Of a stretch of 64,000 bases of DNA, positions 52,227 to 64,000 are shown one piece after another. Position 1 is the first letter of the stretch. Every line of letters starts with the position of its first letter. The DNA comes from Isoetes taiwanensis (lineage: Eukaryota > Streptophyta > Lycopodiopsida > Isoetales > Isoetaceae). The notes beneath the pieces are model-generated. The model worked only from the letters and a program-made list of their open reading frames with translations, was not told the DNA's origin and made no database searches. Where the stretch lies: assembly GCA_021234155.1 (NCBI GenBank), contig JAJEKV010000022.1:8403961-8467960 (forward strand), written 5' to 3'. A program made the translations under genes and the position numbers.

Positions 52227-53098
52227 GTACTCCAAATTTTATGCTTTTGACATTGAAGCCACCGACGGCTACGATATTTGAAAGAAATAGAAAGAGAGAG
52301 CTTTTATTAAATAATATGCACGAGACCCATAACTCCTAATATCATGAAATTTTCTTTGGGAAGCTGCCTGCTGCACTCCAACAACAACAAGTTTGCATAA
52401 TTAAGTTCACTCCTTTCATATTACAAGTCTTTATAAAGCAATACATACTGTTATAGTGTATCACCATGAGTTGGGTCATAAGGTTGTTGGGTGCCTCAAA
52501 AGATAATAGATTTCTTTTAATATAGGTAGCAAATATTCTGATTACAGTCATAGTTTGATCAAAAAATGAGTTCTTTTTTTTAAGGTGATGGAGTATATAT
52601 GTTCAACATGTAGCCATGTAATGACAAATAGCTAGGCTCGTCTTAATATTATAGAAGCGCTCATCAATGTAGTGAGTTTTTATGCAAAATGTTGATGCAA
52701 ATGTATTTGTTGCGTAGATTCCATCTTGCTTTAAAGAAGCATTACTTCTGCACTAGAGTTTATGGAGCCTCCCATCATTAAACAAGAAATGGCATTCGTG
52801 GAGGTGAGTAATCTAGAAAAAGATTGAAATCTAGCAATTTACTCAATGTCATATTAAATCCACACTTCCGCCGCAACAAAGGATAAATCATCTAAAAATT
52901 TGCTAACCCACATGTGTAAAAACAGACATCCTTTGATGTATCTTGTTGCCAAATGCAGCCCGGGTAATGTCTATGTGGGTCAAAAGAAAATATGATATAG
53001 AGATTCCAAGCGAGACATTATTTAGATAGCGGTGTACACCGATAAATCGCTATATGAACCTTATTATCCATATTACAACAAAGGTGTACGTTCTGCAG

Positions 53099-53225
53099 CC
53101 GTAGTACCTGTGTATTCTACCGTGAATTTGCACTAAAAAGATGGAGCAATGTTGTTGCAAATGCTCCATGATAACAGTTTCTCAATAGTCGCAATTGCCA
53201 TATTAGGAGCAAAGAATTTCCAAGG
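53099..53225 (+). pseudogene. RPA1 exon fragment, second copy
   Basis: Corresponds to 2135-2263. The TTTGCACTAAA...GATGGAGCAATGTTG block is intact, but an insertion and the loss of part of the LWGEF codons break the frame. Confidence 0.55.
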
Positions 53226-54599
53226 CAATTGCAAATATTTTTTATGTCATTCTGAAGTACAAGATTTGATGTTTGTGTGGTAATCGCCAATGAGTCTCAA
53301 ATTTGTGGGTGGGAAGAGAGGGTGTTTTGCGCCAATTATGGCTATGGATTTTATCAAAGCAACAAGGTGGGGACAGTGGAGACAGATTATAAAGACACCC
53401 ATGCTTGACAATGGATTGGCGGTTGCTATGGCCTGCAAATTCAATAGAGATTCTTCGCTTGCTCCAGCCGCAAAGGTTTTCTTCTGTAGTCCGATGGTAT
53501 TTAGATTTTTCTATTTTGAGTCTTGGCAATTTTTGGACCTGTCGTGAAGCTATTTTCCAAACAGAGGAGTATTATTTTCCCTATATCTAGCGCTTCTCCC
53601 GGGACATGATCCGCTCATGCGTAATCGCTTTACCAGAGAATGATTGTCAATTTGCCCTGCTCAGAAGTAGATGAAAATGCCATATTATGGCATCATGGAC
53701 GGATTGTAGACGGCTGGCCCAAGCAAACCAAGCAAACATATAATACTTAATATAGATAGGACATTATGTCCGACTCTACCAAAGAACGGTAGGTAGAAAA
53801 AGAAAATAAGCTTAGATAATAGCAAGAGAGAGGCAGAGCCACCAAGTAATTATTTAAAGTATTATCATTTAGCTCTTCCCCTGCAGGTCGCATAGTTCTG
53901 ATTTCAGTAATAAATCAAGATTGTATTTGGCTGCAGGAATTAAAAGCAATTCCCAAAAGAGATCTCTAAAGTGGAAATGAAAAAACTTGGATGGCAAGGT
54001 ATTAAAAAAAAGTCTGCATGGATGAGGCTAGAGAAAAAGCCGTAAGTGTTGTTGGAAAGGCAATGATTGTAAATGTTGTTTGTAAAAGCGGGTTTGTTCA
54101 AGATGCTTATAATTGTTCATTTAGCTTGCTTGAGGTTCTTTAACGGCGGAGTGGTTACCGAATCATTTAAAGTTCAAATGCAGGACAAAAATTTGCATCG
54201 GGCTGGCGCCGGATCCTCACAGTGTGTAGTCAAGAAGTTTTATTCATGACATTATAGCAATTGTACCTCACATGGCATAATGTGAAAGAACCCGCATTGC
54301 CCATGCGAGAGAGTTATGATTCTTTTTGTCGCTTTTAACATTCAAAGTTTCGCAAGGATTTCCCTTGACATTTCTGATCTTGAAAATGGATGCTCTTCAA
54401 GGCAGCTTTGATTTTAGAGTTTGTCTTATTCTCTCAGAATGTTAAGCTCCGGCTATGGCGCAGGTTCTAAATTTGTTTGCAAGTGAATGTGCTTCCCTAT
54501 ATTAAGCTTGCAATCGAACAACTTAAAAGCATGCATTCCAGAATATTATCTCAACCGATGTCTTTATAAAAGGTGGTAAGAAGAATGCAAAAAGGAATG

Positions 54600-55655
54600 T
54601 CATAATAATATGTGCAAGATATCAATGTGTGACCAAAGGAGAGCAACTTTTAGTAAAGCTATCTATATGGTCAAGGTCTTAAAAGCTCTATTTCGTGGAG
54701 TTGATGAAGTGGGGTTGATCATGTCATGCACCGCCGGCGGCCGTAACAAGGAGGTCGTTGCAATGATCGATTCTTTATGATGATTTTGTCCTACCAGTAA
54801 TGTTAAGCATTTTACAAACTTTGGTTGAAGTATGTTTTTTCTTTCATAGTTCGTCTCTTGAGGTAGATTCAATCGTAGATGCTTTTTCCATTTTTTTTTT
54901 ATTTTGGAATCAGTGATGCTATTGTAACCTAGCTGCCTAAAATATACTTCGGGGTATGCTACTCATTGTATGCGCTTCATAAATTTAAGTGAGATGGATC
55001 ATTATTAATTTCAATCAACTTTTGAAGTAAAGAATACTCAAATCTAGCATGCATTACGCCTCGCATAGAGTACCCTTTAGATTCAAATGATCAGATTTTT
55101 TGTTACAACAGTTATTGCTAAGGTGCTCTATCCGTATCGATCTTACCTTATAGACCTTGATTGTCTTTTTGCTTTTAACCCAGGAGCAACTTGCATGCTT
55201 GAGATTAACAATCTTGACATGATACCAGGTTGACTACAAAAGACGGGCAAAAGGTCGCACCTAATCACACATGCACACATCTATTGAATTATGCTCTTTC
55301 ATGAATGATGCCCAGTCGATGGACTTAATATTGCTTAACCTTGATTGTTTGACCCAGGAGGTTCTGGTAACCATGTTTAACTGTAAGGATCATTAGCTGC
55401 CCCGTATAAGCATTTGACTTCTTGCATACAGGTACCCATAAATGCTTTTCCAAATGTAGATTGTGAAGCTCATCATGGTCTCGGCTATATAGTTTCCGAC
55501 GATAGGTGTAAACCCATCGATCCAAAGGATTTGGAAAGAACAGAATCCATTGTTGTCAAATCAAGGATGGCAGCTTCCCAAAGATATGCAAAGAAAGCGT
55601 TTCCTGAGGATGCTGTAATTCAAACAGATGGGCTGAGGGTTTAAGAGTCAGGTTT
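54600..55655 (+). pseudogene. Alanyl-tRNA synthetase fragment, second copy
   Basis: Corresponds to 3664-4702. The best preserved piece is 55414-55644, which includes HHGLGYIVSDDRCKPIDPKD and LERTESIVVK. Other exons carry frameshifts; the FYAEQGGQ segment is replaced by a GC-rich scramble near 54730-54755. Confidence 0.7.
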
Positions 55656-57761
55656 TCAGAGATTTCAGCATTTCCTCGTTATTAACAGTTGTTCCTTGAT
55701 TCAAGAGTGCACCCCTAATGATAAACCATCAACAATCATCCTCTCATGTGGAGTGGACATTGTTGGCAATTGGTTTGCACTTGAGGTAGAGACACAAGAG
55801 TACATACCTTTTAGCCCCGCCAGAGACTAGGAATGTTGTCCCTACCCCATCCAGCTCATGTAATTTAACCGCCAGCTTGCAACATGGAGGCTCATGTGGA
55901 AATTCAAGGAAGAAAAATCTGCTTTTGTTGAAGTCCTGCTCAATATTATGGTCCTTTTTGGATCTGTAATTCAGTATAAGGAAACCTGGTACAGCGTATA
56001 TTTATTTTTTAATAAATATGAGATGTTGTGATGCTCAAGTTTTCTCGTTGTTTCGCATAATGCACATGATTGCAGCAGAAAAACCATACTATCCTGTGAG
56101 CTTGCCACATGAGGCATCAAAGCTAAAACTTGCGCTTGTTCAATTATATTGAAAGACATGAATTATGTCAATGTCTTATTTGATGCACAGCCTTGATTCA
56201 GGGCCTACCTGTAAGAAGAAATGTGACATCTGTACACTAATAAGTTTCTCAGGATTTAAAGTACTATTTAATAATAATAAATTGGCATACATTGTAAATA
56301 ATAGTTGTTCTCACTGAATGTTACGCCCAAAAGATTTGGCTCTTCATCATTGCACTGGTTCCTCTAGAGACTTCTTTCTGCTTGTACCACCCTTCTAGGA
56401 GAGATCTCCTCGTTAAGCATTCCGTTGAACGAGCTTTGACAATCATGTATTTGTGAAAACTCTTTCATTCTGGAGTACAGAAAACATTAAATCATGGTTA
56501 ACGTAATGTTGAATTCATGCCTATATGCCATTGGCTACGCTTTTTTTTTTTTTTTTTTTTTGTTGTGTGTGTGAGAAAGGTGAGAGTCAGAATCAATAAA
56601 GTAAAGAAATATGCTGAATTTTGTGAATTCAAGAACTTTATTGATTAAGCTCACAACATGCCTGAGAATATTGCTAACGTTTCAAAAGGAGAAAAGAATG
56701 CAAATTTCACCATGGTATGTTCCTTCAAAAATATTATTTGATGCTTAAAACTTCTCCATCCATAATAGAACAAGAACTAATAAATGTCCCTCCTCAACAA
56801 ATTGTTACCTCTGATTTAGTCATTTAGACATACATTGAGTGGTGCGCACCCAGGGTGGCTGTTTGAGACATTGTTGAGTGGTGGTACTCCCAGACATAGC
56901 TCACCAGCGTTACATTTTTATCTGAATTGTCCCCAGCATATTTCTGCTTTATACAACATTTTGAGGGCTTCAGCAATAAAGCTGTGTGGTGCATGCAATT
57001 CAATATGCCAGCAGGAAAAGATATTGATCATGTCCTCAAATGTTTCATTATTATATCTTTTGGTTTACAAGATTTGGCTATTAAATCTACAAGACCATTA
57101 ATTGAACTATAGACTAATTCATGCCCACCTCCCATTTGCAGGTTCACATGCAAACATTTAGAAACATTTTCACAATAATTCATTTAACCACATATTGGTT
57201 TTAACTACCCATTAAGATTTATGGGTGCCAAAGCTGCTATAAATAAGTAAGGTACTACCACGGTCCCAACAACTTATTTGTCCTAACCCCATAATATATA
57301 ATACCCTTCTAGAGTTAGTACAGTAATGGTGTAATCTGGCAAGATTATGGAACTCGGGTTAAAATGTGGAGTAAGAAATTATTTTTGCACCGGATAAACA
57401 CCTGTGGTAATCTAAACAAAATTATGTTCTCTACCAAAAATTGCCCGCATTTGACTTTCATGATGAATAACATTTTGTGGAGTTTATTAGGAGGCTCGGA
57501 TAGAAATGGAAGCAAAATTAACCATGAGTTTGCACCGTGATCTTGATAGAGAGTTGATTGCTAGCAATAACTTAATTTCTCGAATCAAGTAGCCTTAATA
57601 GAATGCTGGTAACTTAGAAATCTTATATAGAAATTTGAAAGTTTATATCACCCCAACACACAGAGTGTACATCTGACTTCAGATCCCTCAAGGTGCACAA
57701 ATACTTGTATATATGTATATATAATCTATTAGCAATACGTAACTGAAACGAAGCATACCAT

Positions 57762-58493
57762 NNNNNNNNNNNNNNNNNNNNNNNNNNNNNNNNNNNNNNN
57801 NNNNNNNNNNNNNNNNNNNNNNNNNNNNNNNNNNNNNNNNNNNNNNNNNNNNNNNNNNNNNNNNNNNNNNNNNNNNNNNNNNNNNNNNNNNNNNNNNNNN
57901 NNNNNNNNNNNNNNNNNNNNNNNNNNNNNNNNNNNNNNNNNNNNNNNNNNNNNNNNNNNNNNNNNNNNNNNNNNNNNNNNNNNNNNNNNNNNNNNNNNNN
58001 NNNNNNNNNNNNNNNNNNNNNNNNNNNNNNNNNNNNNNNNNNNNNNNNNNNNNNNNNNNNNNNNNNNNNNNNNNNNNNNNNNNNNNNNNNNNNNNNNNNN
58101 NNNNNNNNNNNNNNNNNNNNNNNNNNNNNNNNNNNNNNNNNNNNNNNNNNNNNNNNNNNNNNNNNNNNNNNNNNNNNNNNNNNNNNNNNNNNNNNNNNNN
58201 NNNNNNNNNNNNNNNNNNNNNNNNNNNNNNNNNNNNNNNNNNNNNNNNNNNNNNNNNNNNNNNNNNNNNNNNNNNNNNNNNNNNNNNNNNNNNNNNNNNN
58301 NNNNNNNNNNNNNNNNNNNNNNNNNNNNNNNNNNNNNNNNNNNNNNNNNNNNNNNNNNNNNNNNNNNNNNNNNNNNNNNNNNNNNNNNNNNNNNNNNNNN
58401 NNNNNNNNNNNNNNNNNNNNNNNNNNNNNNNNNNNNNNNNNNNNNNNNNNNNNNNNNNNNNNNNNNNNNNNNNNNNNNNNNNNNNNNNNNNNN
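57762..58493. other. Assembly gap (732 N)
   Basis: A run of N. The last real bases before it include ACGAAGCATACCA, which also occurs near 46706. Anything joined across this gap should not be treated as contiguous. Confidence 1.
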
Positions 58494-58700
58494 AGTTGGC
58501 TACGTATTGCCAGGAAATCGTGGCCTTGATTTTTAGGAAGGGTGTAAGGAAGGTGCCCTTATTTGGGGCTTTTGATATGGACCGCGTTGGATTTGAAGAT
58601 TTCTATCTCGGCCATCGATTTGTAACCCAATAGTTAATGCATTTAGTATTTAATGTTGGCATTATATTTAATGTTGGCACATTATTATAATTAATGTAGG
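58494..58700. mobile_element. Fragment of the inverted-repeat element after the gap
   Basis: Blocks such as GAAATCGTGGCC, AAGGAAGGTGCC and TTATTTGGGGCTTTTGAT match 8660-8830. The left part is lost in the gap. Confidence 0.65.
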
Positions 58701-60736
58701 TAGCCCAGAAGGAAAAAGAAAAGAAAAATTCCTCCCTTGCCTGTAGATCGCTTTGATACATGCCACCCCTGCCGCCATTGCCTGGACGCCACTATAGCTT
58801 CCCTCGCCTCGCTTCATCTCTATGAATGAAGATTGCTCGCGGTTAATGCTATGCATTTTTCCGCAAGGACCTAATTATCAGTGATTATTACCCGCTGGCC
58901 ACATTTTGGTCAACTGAGCGCCAGTTCTCAAGTAAGTGGGTTTTCAACAGCCTTATTGCTTCGTGGTTATTTGTAACCGTATCAAAATCTATTCCTGTGT
59001 ACCATGGCCAGCCTAGGCGTATTGATATCACGCAGACATTCACTTTTAGCTTTGTTGGTATGCGGTGGATGTTCGAACTAGACCGCTGTGGCGCCATTGA
59101 GGTGATCGACTTTGCGGTATCCCAAGATAATGTACTTATTGGTCTTCGTGAGATGGTAGGCTTTGGCATCCTTGGGCTTAAGCTGATCACACCTGTAGGA
59201 ACCGCTACTTTATTTGCCTCGCTCGTAAGTTTATCCTCTCCTGGCGTCAGTGGAGTTAGCACACAAAACTAGCGGTGTCCTGCTCCTTTCAGTTACATCT
59301 TTAATTTTATTGTTTGTGGTATTGATTGTAAGATGATGTTACGCAGAAAGTGAAGCTCGAATTGATTGTTATTTTTTTGACAACCGCCTGCTCCTCAGAA
59401 CTCCAATGCCAATATTTGTCCACAAGGTAAAACAAGCGTAGTTCGTATTGAAATGCTCTAGTTAACTACCAAGACAGATGGAGCTCGATCATTATGTGCC
59501 ACCCAACATGGTCAAAGGTGAGCCACCCGGCCATCCATTGAATATTCCCCGGCCCACTCCATACCGCTTGATGCGGGTGAGCTGTGTTCACATGTGCCGA
59601 GAGCGCGCTAGGCTTTTGATTTGCTGGAAACACCCAAAATGTCGCGGCGTCCATTATCAGATTTAGCCAACCGCCCTTTGCGATTCCGACGTTTGTGGTC
59701 GCGATGTCCGTTGACAATCGTGATATAGATGGAGATCGTCGGGTAGCCATACGGTGGGCCATTAATCGGCCTATATGAGCTTTGCAAGAATTTCAACTAC
59801 CACCGGAAATGAACTTGGTTTTGAATTAAGAAAACGGCTTTAGAGTGTAAAATGGGTTCAAAGCAAAGCTTTTAAAGATAATGTTGAAAAAGACTCCCCC
59901 GATGCTGATATTGCCCGCATATGAAAGCCAAAGACTACCGGACATCAAATAGATGTGTTTGACTGATAAGATTATTGCATCTTAAAGCTCTGGGGTGAAA
60001 CATAAATAGTTATTTTGTCTAATAGCATGAAAAGGGCTTCACCTTGCAATTCTTTAAAACCCTAAGAGGATGAGAAAGGCAGATCAACGCGGATTACCAT
60101 AGTGGACTCAGGGAGTAACGGATGCTAGGAGAGCCAAGCAAAATAGAAAAGAAAAAGACCGGTTTACGAAAGAGCTTGTATTTTGATTTATGGTTGTAAT
60201 AATTAGTTGTTATAAAATGTCTGAAAGAACTCCGTGTTCTTAGAATTTTTCACCGTGACATAATGGTGGGCCATTATAGCCTTTGTATGTGGTTTTGATG
60301 GATGATGAAGCCGGTTCTATTGATGAAAGTGTTACAAAGGAGGCTTCTTTGTTTGCGTTCTATTGGCTTAATGTCGTCACCGCTTTTCCAAAGGAATCTT
60401 CCCTTTTCTTCCCAAACATGCACTCACATTACCCGATGACATGCATGGCTAATTTCGGGTTCTTCCTCCGAGTCAGCGATGGAGTGTTGTGGGCTGTGAT
60501 TTCTTACCCGTGGGGTTCAGGTTAGACGCTGGTTTTGATAATCGCATGGATGCCCAGCGTTTGCAGCTTGGTCCCGCTGATCATAATCGGGACCCATTTA
60601 ATGTGAGGGAAGATGTTTCCGCGAGTTCCGTGGAGTTATTTATCCTTAGCTCAGGCATTTTATAGAAAACCAATGTCAATGAAATTGGACATCAATTTTT
60701 ATTGCTGCCAAAGAGAGCCGCCTCTTTTCAAAATAT

Positions 60737-60764
60737 AGAGGACTCTTCCGCAAAAGAGTCCTCT
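60737..60764. other. Perfect 11-bp inverted repeat
   Basis: AGAGGACTCTT, a six-base loop (CCGCAA), then AAGAGTCCTCT. It lies inside an unassigned minus-strand frame. A functional role is not evident. Confidence 0.6.
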
Positions 60765-61582
60765 TAACCTCACATTGAAGGTTAGTATGGAGGCCATCAA
60801 TATATCCCATTTTAGTTGGTAGGTTCCTATACTCAAAATTCAATCTCTTATCCTTTGGCAGTTGGGCAAATCGTAGTTCTTGGTCCATCACGTTATCTTG
60901 GTTGTTTTCGCATGGAATAGTTTGTGGTAAGGTTAACCGCATGAACTTCCTAAGCAATCGTGATAAGGCCCCCCCGGCTTTTTTAGTTAGTGGTACAATT
61001 TCAAGTTGGTCTTTTGTGCATATTTGGACATCGTGCCTCGACAAGAATCATGTCTCTCTACAGGTTGGAAGTTCCGGATTCCTCGCAAGTGTTGTAAATT
61101 TTGGGTGAGTGGTTTCCCCTGCGGCTTATCATTTAATGAGAAATGCCTTGTGTCAATGATAAGTTCTTTTGCAAAGCGATGCTAAAGAAGTATGAAATCT
61201 TATCTAAAAGTCGAAGGACATACATATTATACAAATCTCTACATGAAGCCAAGCTTCATATCGGCCCGATTCGGAGGTTTCGCACTTTTTTGAGCTATGA
61301 ATTGTCCAAAAGTTGACCGGAGAAGAATTCATTCAACTCTACTTTCAATGCCTTTCTTTAGGAGTGACGATACGTTGTAAAGCAAGAAAAAATATATTTC
61401 AATCGAAGTCCAAACATACATAGTTATACACGCTCGCTAGAGCTATGATTCCATGGGCGTAGTTAGTGACCTGCTAACTGCTTAAAATACCGCGGTAATC
61501 TTGACCTGCCATTTACAAGCATAAGATTCAATAGATGTTAGGCATGTACAAGTGTAAAATGCAAAAACGGTGTGCATAACGA

Positions 61583-61906
61583 TTATGGGGGCATAACTAC
61601 TGATCTAATTGATTGAGCAGCTTTTGGATCTCCCTCGCATATTCCCGATAAAACACCTTGGAGCACTTTCTCCATCCCATTAAGCATGGTTTCAAAGATA
61701 ATTGTGGGCGAGGGGCCCATTTTGAGTCGGGCTAAGTGATACAAGTCTCTAATATTATCTTGGACTCGGTTGCACATATCATAAGTATTGCCAATCCGCG
61801 GATCATTCAAATCTAAGGTGACATTGCAAGAGTTGAAAACTTGCATGTCATGAAAGCCATATTTGGATGCATTTAAGGTCCGGCATTCAAAGTCATCCCC
61901 GCTCAA
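61583..61906 (-). CDS. Hypothetical 107-residue ORF
   Basis: The frame starts MSGDDFECRTLNASKYGFHD and contains DLNDPRIGNTYDMCNRVQDN followed by a helical region. Composition and lack of low complexity suggest former coding sequence. I do not recognise the family, and no introns or partner genes are evident. It may be part of a decayed retroelement. Confidence 0.25.
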   Translation of the reverse strand: MSGDDFECRTLNASKYGFHDMQVFNSCNVTLDLNDPRIGNTYDMCNRVQDNIRDLYHLARLKMGPSPTIIFETMLNGMEKVLQGVLSGICEGDPKAAQSIRSVVMPP

Positions 61907-62574
61907 CTATATTCATTTTTTTACCATACACCGACAAGCATTATATGTTTGGTAGCGTACTTGATTACAAACAAGGGTTGCATTCATGTCATGCTATTCC
62001 ATATTTTGGAATTTCTACCTTTCATCTACAATGGGTCCCCGGCGAAATGGTCACTGGAATCTGCCGGTTCTAGAAATTTATTTTATCTCCTTCCTAAAAG
62101 CAGAAGGAACTTATTTGTCCATCCATTGTTTGGTTGTATCTTAAAAGTTATATGTTAAGGCAAAGAAAATTAAAGATGTGATGGAAGCGACTGCGGGATC
62201 CGCGGAAAGTTTATTGTCAGAAGAGTAGATCCTTCCTGTCCATTAAAAGCTTTGTCTTATAACTGGCGCCACTTACATTTTTCTTGGTCATGTTGCCCAC
62301 AAGCATTTTAGTTGATAAGTTCGTTTGTTTCCAAAATGCTCAAGAGGATCATTTTTGTATCTAACCATGGCCTACGGTCCCATTGTAACATGAACCTAGA
62401 AGAATGCACCACAAAGAAAAACTATTGTTAACTTTGTGGAATTGTTCACATTAAGGTCGATAAACTTTATAGCCTCTCAACGTATCACAAACGGCTGACC
62501 ACCTTGGGATGATATTGAACCTAGTTTTGTTGTGCTTAAATGAACATCGTGAATTGCTCTCGTATTGAAAATCC

Positions 62575-62700
62575 ATGAGATGGATAAACAATCCCCAAGT
62601 TGTGACGGATGCTTCGGAAGTTGCTATTGGAGGTTCTTGATGCAAGACGGCATACCGTAAATGAGTTACATGGAGAACTAAATTTAGCTGAGTAAATTAC
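62575..62700 (+). pseudogene. Ty3/gypsy RNase H remnant
   Basis: A frame from 62599 reads VVTDASEVAIGG, the start of the gypsy RNase H domain (x-x-TDASxxAIGGVLxQ) with its catalytic aspartate. A one-base shift then gives LMQDGIP and SYMEN, which continues the family pattern. Stops and shifts follow. The RT domain upstream and integrase downstream are not recognisable. Confidence 0.6.
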
Positions 62701-64000
62701 CCTCCTATGATTTAGGAAATGATGGTTGGGGTTCATCTTTGTGAGGGTGTACATGGATTATTAGCTTTAGAAGAATTGTTTGCAATCAAGAGCTTCAAAA
62801 AATTTTATCCGATTGTAATAGAGCACTTCAATCCTTGAATTAGGATCAATCTCATCCCCATTCTAAAGGGCTTCAATTCATCGGAATAAAATAACCATCC
62901 TTATTTGGTTTCCTCGATCAATCCCTTTTTAGAAAGCATGGTCGTTAACATTTGCATTTGAGGTGTTGGGTTTGTCTTTATGATGAATGCTACTCCATAT
63001 GTTTATGCTTAGTGCTTATGTTTATGCTTAATATTAAACTTTAAAATGTTCCATGCATGCAACACGAACATCGATTCGCGACTTCAAGTTGCGGCCGAAA
63101 GGTAGAAGAATATGGAAGAAACAGAGTAATTTAAAGACTTTTAACAAAGGCTACTACATGTTGCGGGGTCATGCAAATTGACTATGGCCACAACCTTGAA
63201 GGTGCAAATAGGGCAATAGGTAATACACTTTCTAGCACTACAATAATGTGGCTTTGTGAATAGAGAAAAATGGTAGGTTCGGACACATTTCTATAAAATG
63301 ATTCTAATGGAGTGGTTTTACGTTATTCAAAGGAAAATTGTTGCTGGGATAAGTCGAAGGAGTTAATTTGAGGGGTATATCCGGATGCTTGAGAGGGGTT
63401 GCCTTATGGCAATGTAATTTAGAATTGATCCGGGTTTTATTAACTTGTATATCAACCATGCTTCCCAAGTTTTTGCTTCCATAGTTAAAGTTTTTCTAGC
63501 TTCTAATTGTTTTAAGAAATCTACCGCAAAATCCATAATAAGGTTACATTTTTGGCAATGGTTGTATTGATGAGGGTGGGCTATTTATGATTTATGACTA
63601 TTTTGTCATGTCAACAATTGAGCATATGGTTTGATTTCCTTGGCTTTCTTGACAAAAGTGGTCAATTGCTGGCTATATGTCCGCAAAAAGTGGTTATTGT
63701 TCATCGTGGTGCGATATTGATTCATTTCATGATGAAAAGGAAAACGGATTTAACCATTGTGATGCAGCAGTTAAATGTCCTCCCTCTGCTTTGTGGAGTT
63801 AGCAAACGATGCTTAAACAAGTGTGAAGCTTTGACATGTTTATGTCTGTGTTTCTATAAAGCTTCAACGGGTGATGCCGCCCGCTCCATGTCTTTTGGTA
63901 TGCCATGGCTGTATTTCATCCGTCATGCATTCATATATATTAATCTCAAATGCCTTAGCTTTTTGAGATTTTTCGGTGTACAAGTGTTCCAAAGGTTGAT
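62701..64000. other. No recognisable gene
   Basis: AT-rich sequence, presumably the rest of the decayed gypsy element. A minus-strand frame near 63450-63545 (MDFAVDFLKQLEARKTLTME) is protein-like but unassigned. Confidence 0.4.

Larger units (their letters stand above)
51203..57716. repeat. Segmental duplication, copy 2 (degraded or error-rich)
   Basis: It follows copy 1 (1-6832) from TAGGAAA to the start of the (AT)n array. It is about 5 percent shorter, with small indels every few tens of bases. Many changes coincide with CTG or CAG in copy 1, such as GGTGAAGCTGCTATAAAC in copy 1 against CGTGAAGCCGCTATATAAAC here. Immediately after comes a short unrelated tail and an N gap (57762-58493). 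Confidence 0.85.
58701..62574. other. Unassigned stretch with several open frames
   Basis: Open frames at 58888-59272 (both strands), 59466-59762 (minus), 60283-60525 (plus), 60676-61044 (minus) and 61583-61906 (minus) are denser than elsewhere. GC content is also slightly higher. None shows a motif I recognise; decayed retroelement gag/pol sequence is the likeliest source given the RNase H remnant downstream. Confidence 0.35.

Overview
The window looks like nuclear DNA of a land plant with a large, repeat-rich genome. The evidence is plant-type gene fragments (an E+/DYW-type pentatricopeptide repeat tail, a GF14 14-3-3 C-terminus, an FLD/LDL-type histone demethylase, NUP205, plant-type diacylglycerol kinase), GT-AG introns, long (AT)n arrays and very low coding density. 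The species cannot be fixed from the sequence. I see no complete conserved cellular gene. Almost every recognisable host gene is a fragment of one to several exons with introns still present and reading frames usually broken.

Layout. 1-6.8 kb: a mosaic of LSD1-like, NUP205, RPA1 and alanyl-tRNA synthetase exons, ending at an (AT)n array. 7.0-7.8 kb: a 31-bp tandem array. 8.0-8.9 kb: an element with long terminal inverted repeats around an (AT)n core. 9.1-11.5 kb: a multi-exon dihydroxyacetone kinase pseudogene. 15.2-15.7 kb: half of a second inverted-repeat element. 17.8-21.1 kb: fragments of a DYW-type PPR gene, a lipid phosphate phosphatase and an MSI1-like WD40 gene, with a roughly 180-bp tandem repeat among them. 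25.2-34.3 kb: a retroelement (below). 36.2-41.2 kb: a minus-strand PPR fragment, a diacylglycerol kinase exon and the 3' end of a 14-3-3 gene. 42-51 kb: mostly unrecognised repeat DNA with a possible copia scrap. 51.2-57.7 kb: a second, much noisier copy of 1-6.8 kb running into a 732-base N gap. 58.5-64 kb: decayed repeats including a Ty3/gypsy RNase H remnant.

The most interesting system is the retroelement at 25.2-34.3 kb. It has an unrecognised 1.5-kb ORF1 and a 2.1-kb reverse transcriptase ORF whose motifs (YENIP after the motif A aspartate, GIPMG, YMDD) fit the Penelope-like/TERT side of RT diversity. The ORFs are preceded by a 2.3-kb region that recurs in direct orientation downstream, and each module is bounded by an (AT)n array. 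The 2.3-kb repeat carries a small basic ORF0 with an AT-hook-like KPGRP motif. A plausible phase-0 splice connects ORF0 to ORF1. Two strong hairpins sit at the 3' end just before the (AT)n tract. This suggests an intron-bearing, (AT)n-associated Penelope-like element.

A caution applies throughout. Many differences between the two 2.3-kb repeats, and many in the 6.8-kb duplication, fall at CAG/CTG trinucleotides (for example CTG read as CCG, CAG as CGG). That pattern resembles long-read consensus error in methylated CHG context more than mutation. Some apparent frameshifts and stops, and possibly the 51-58 kb copy itself, may be assembly artefacts.
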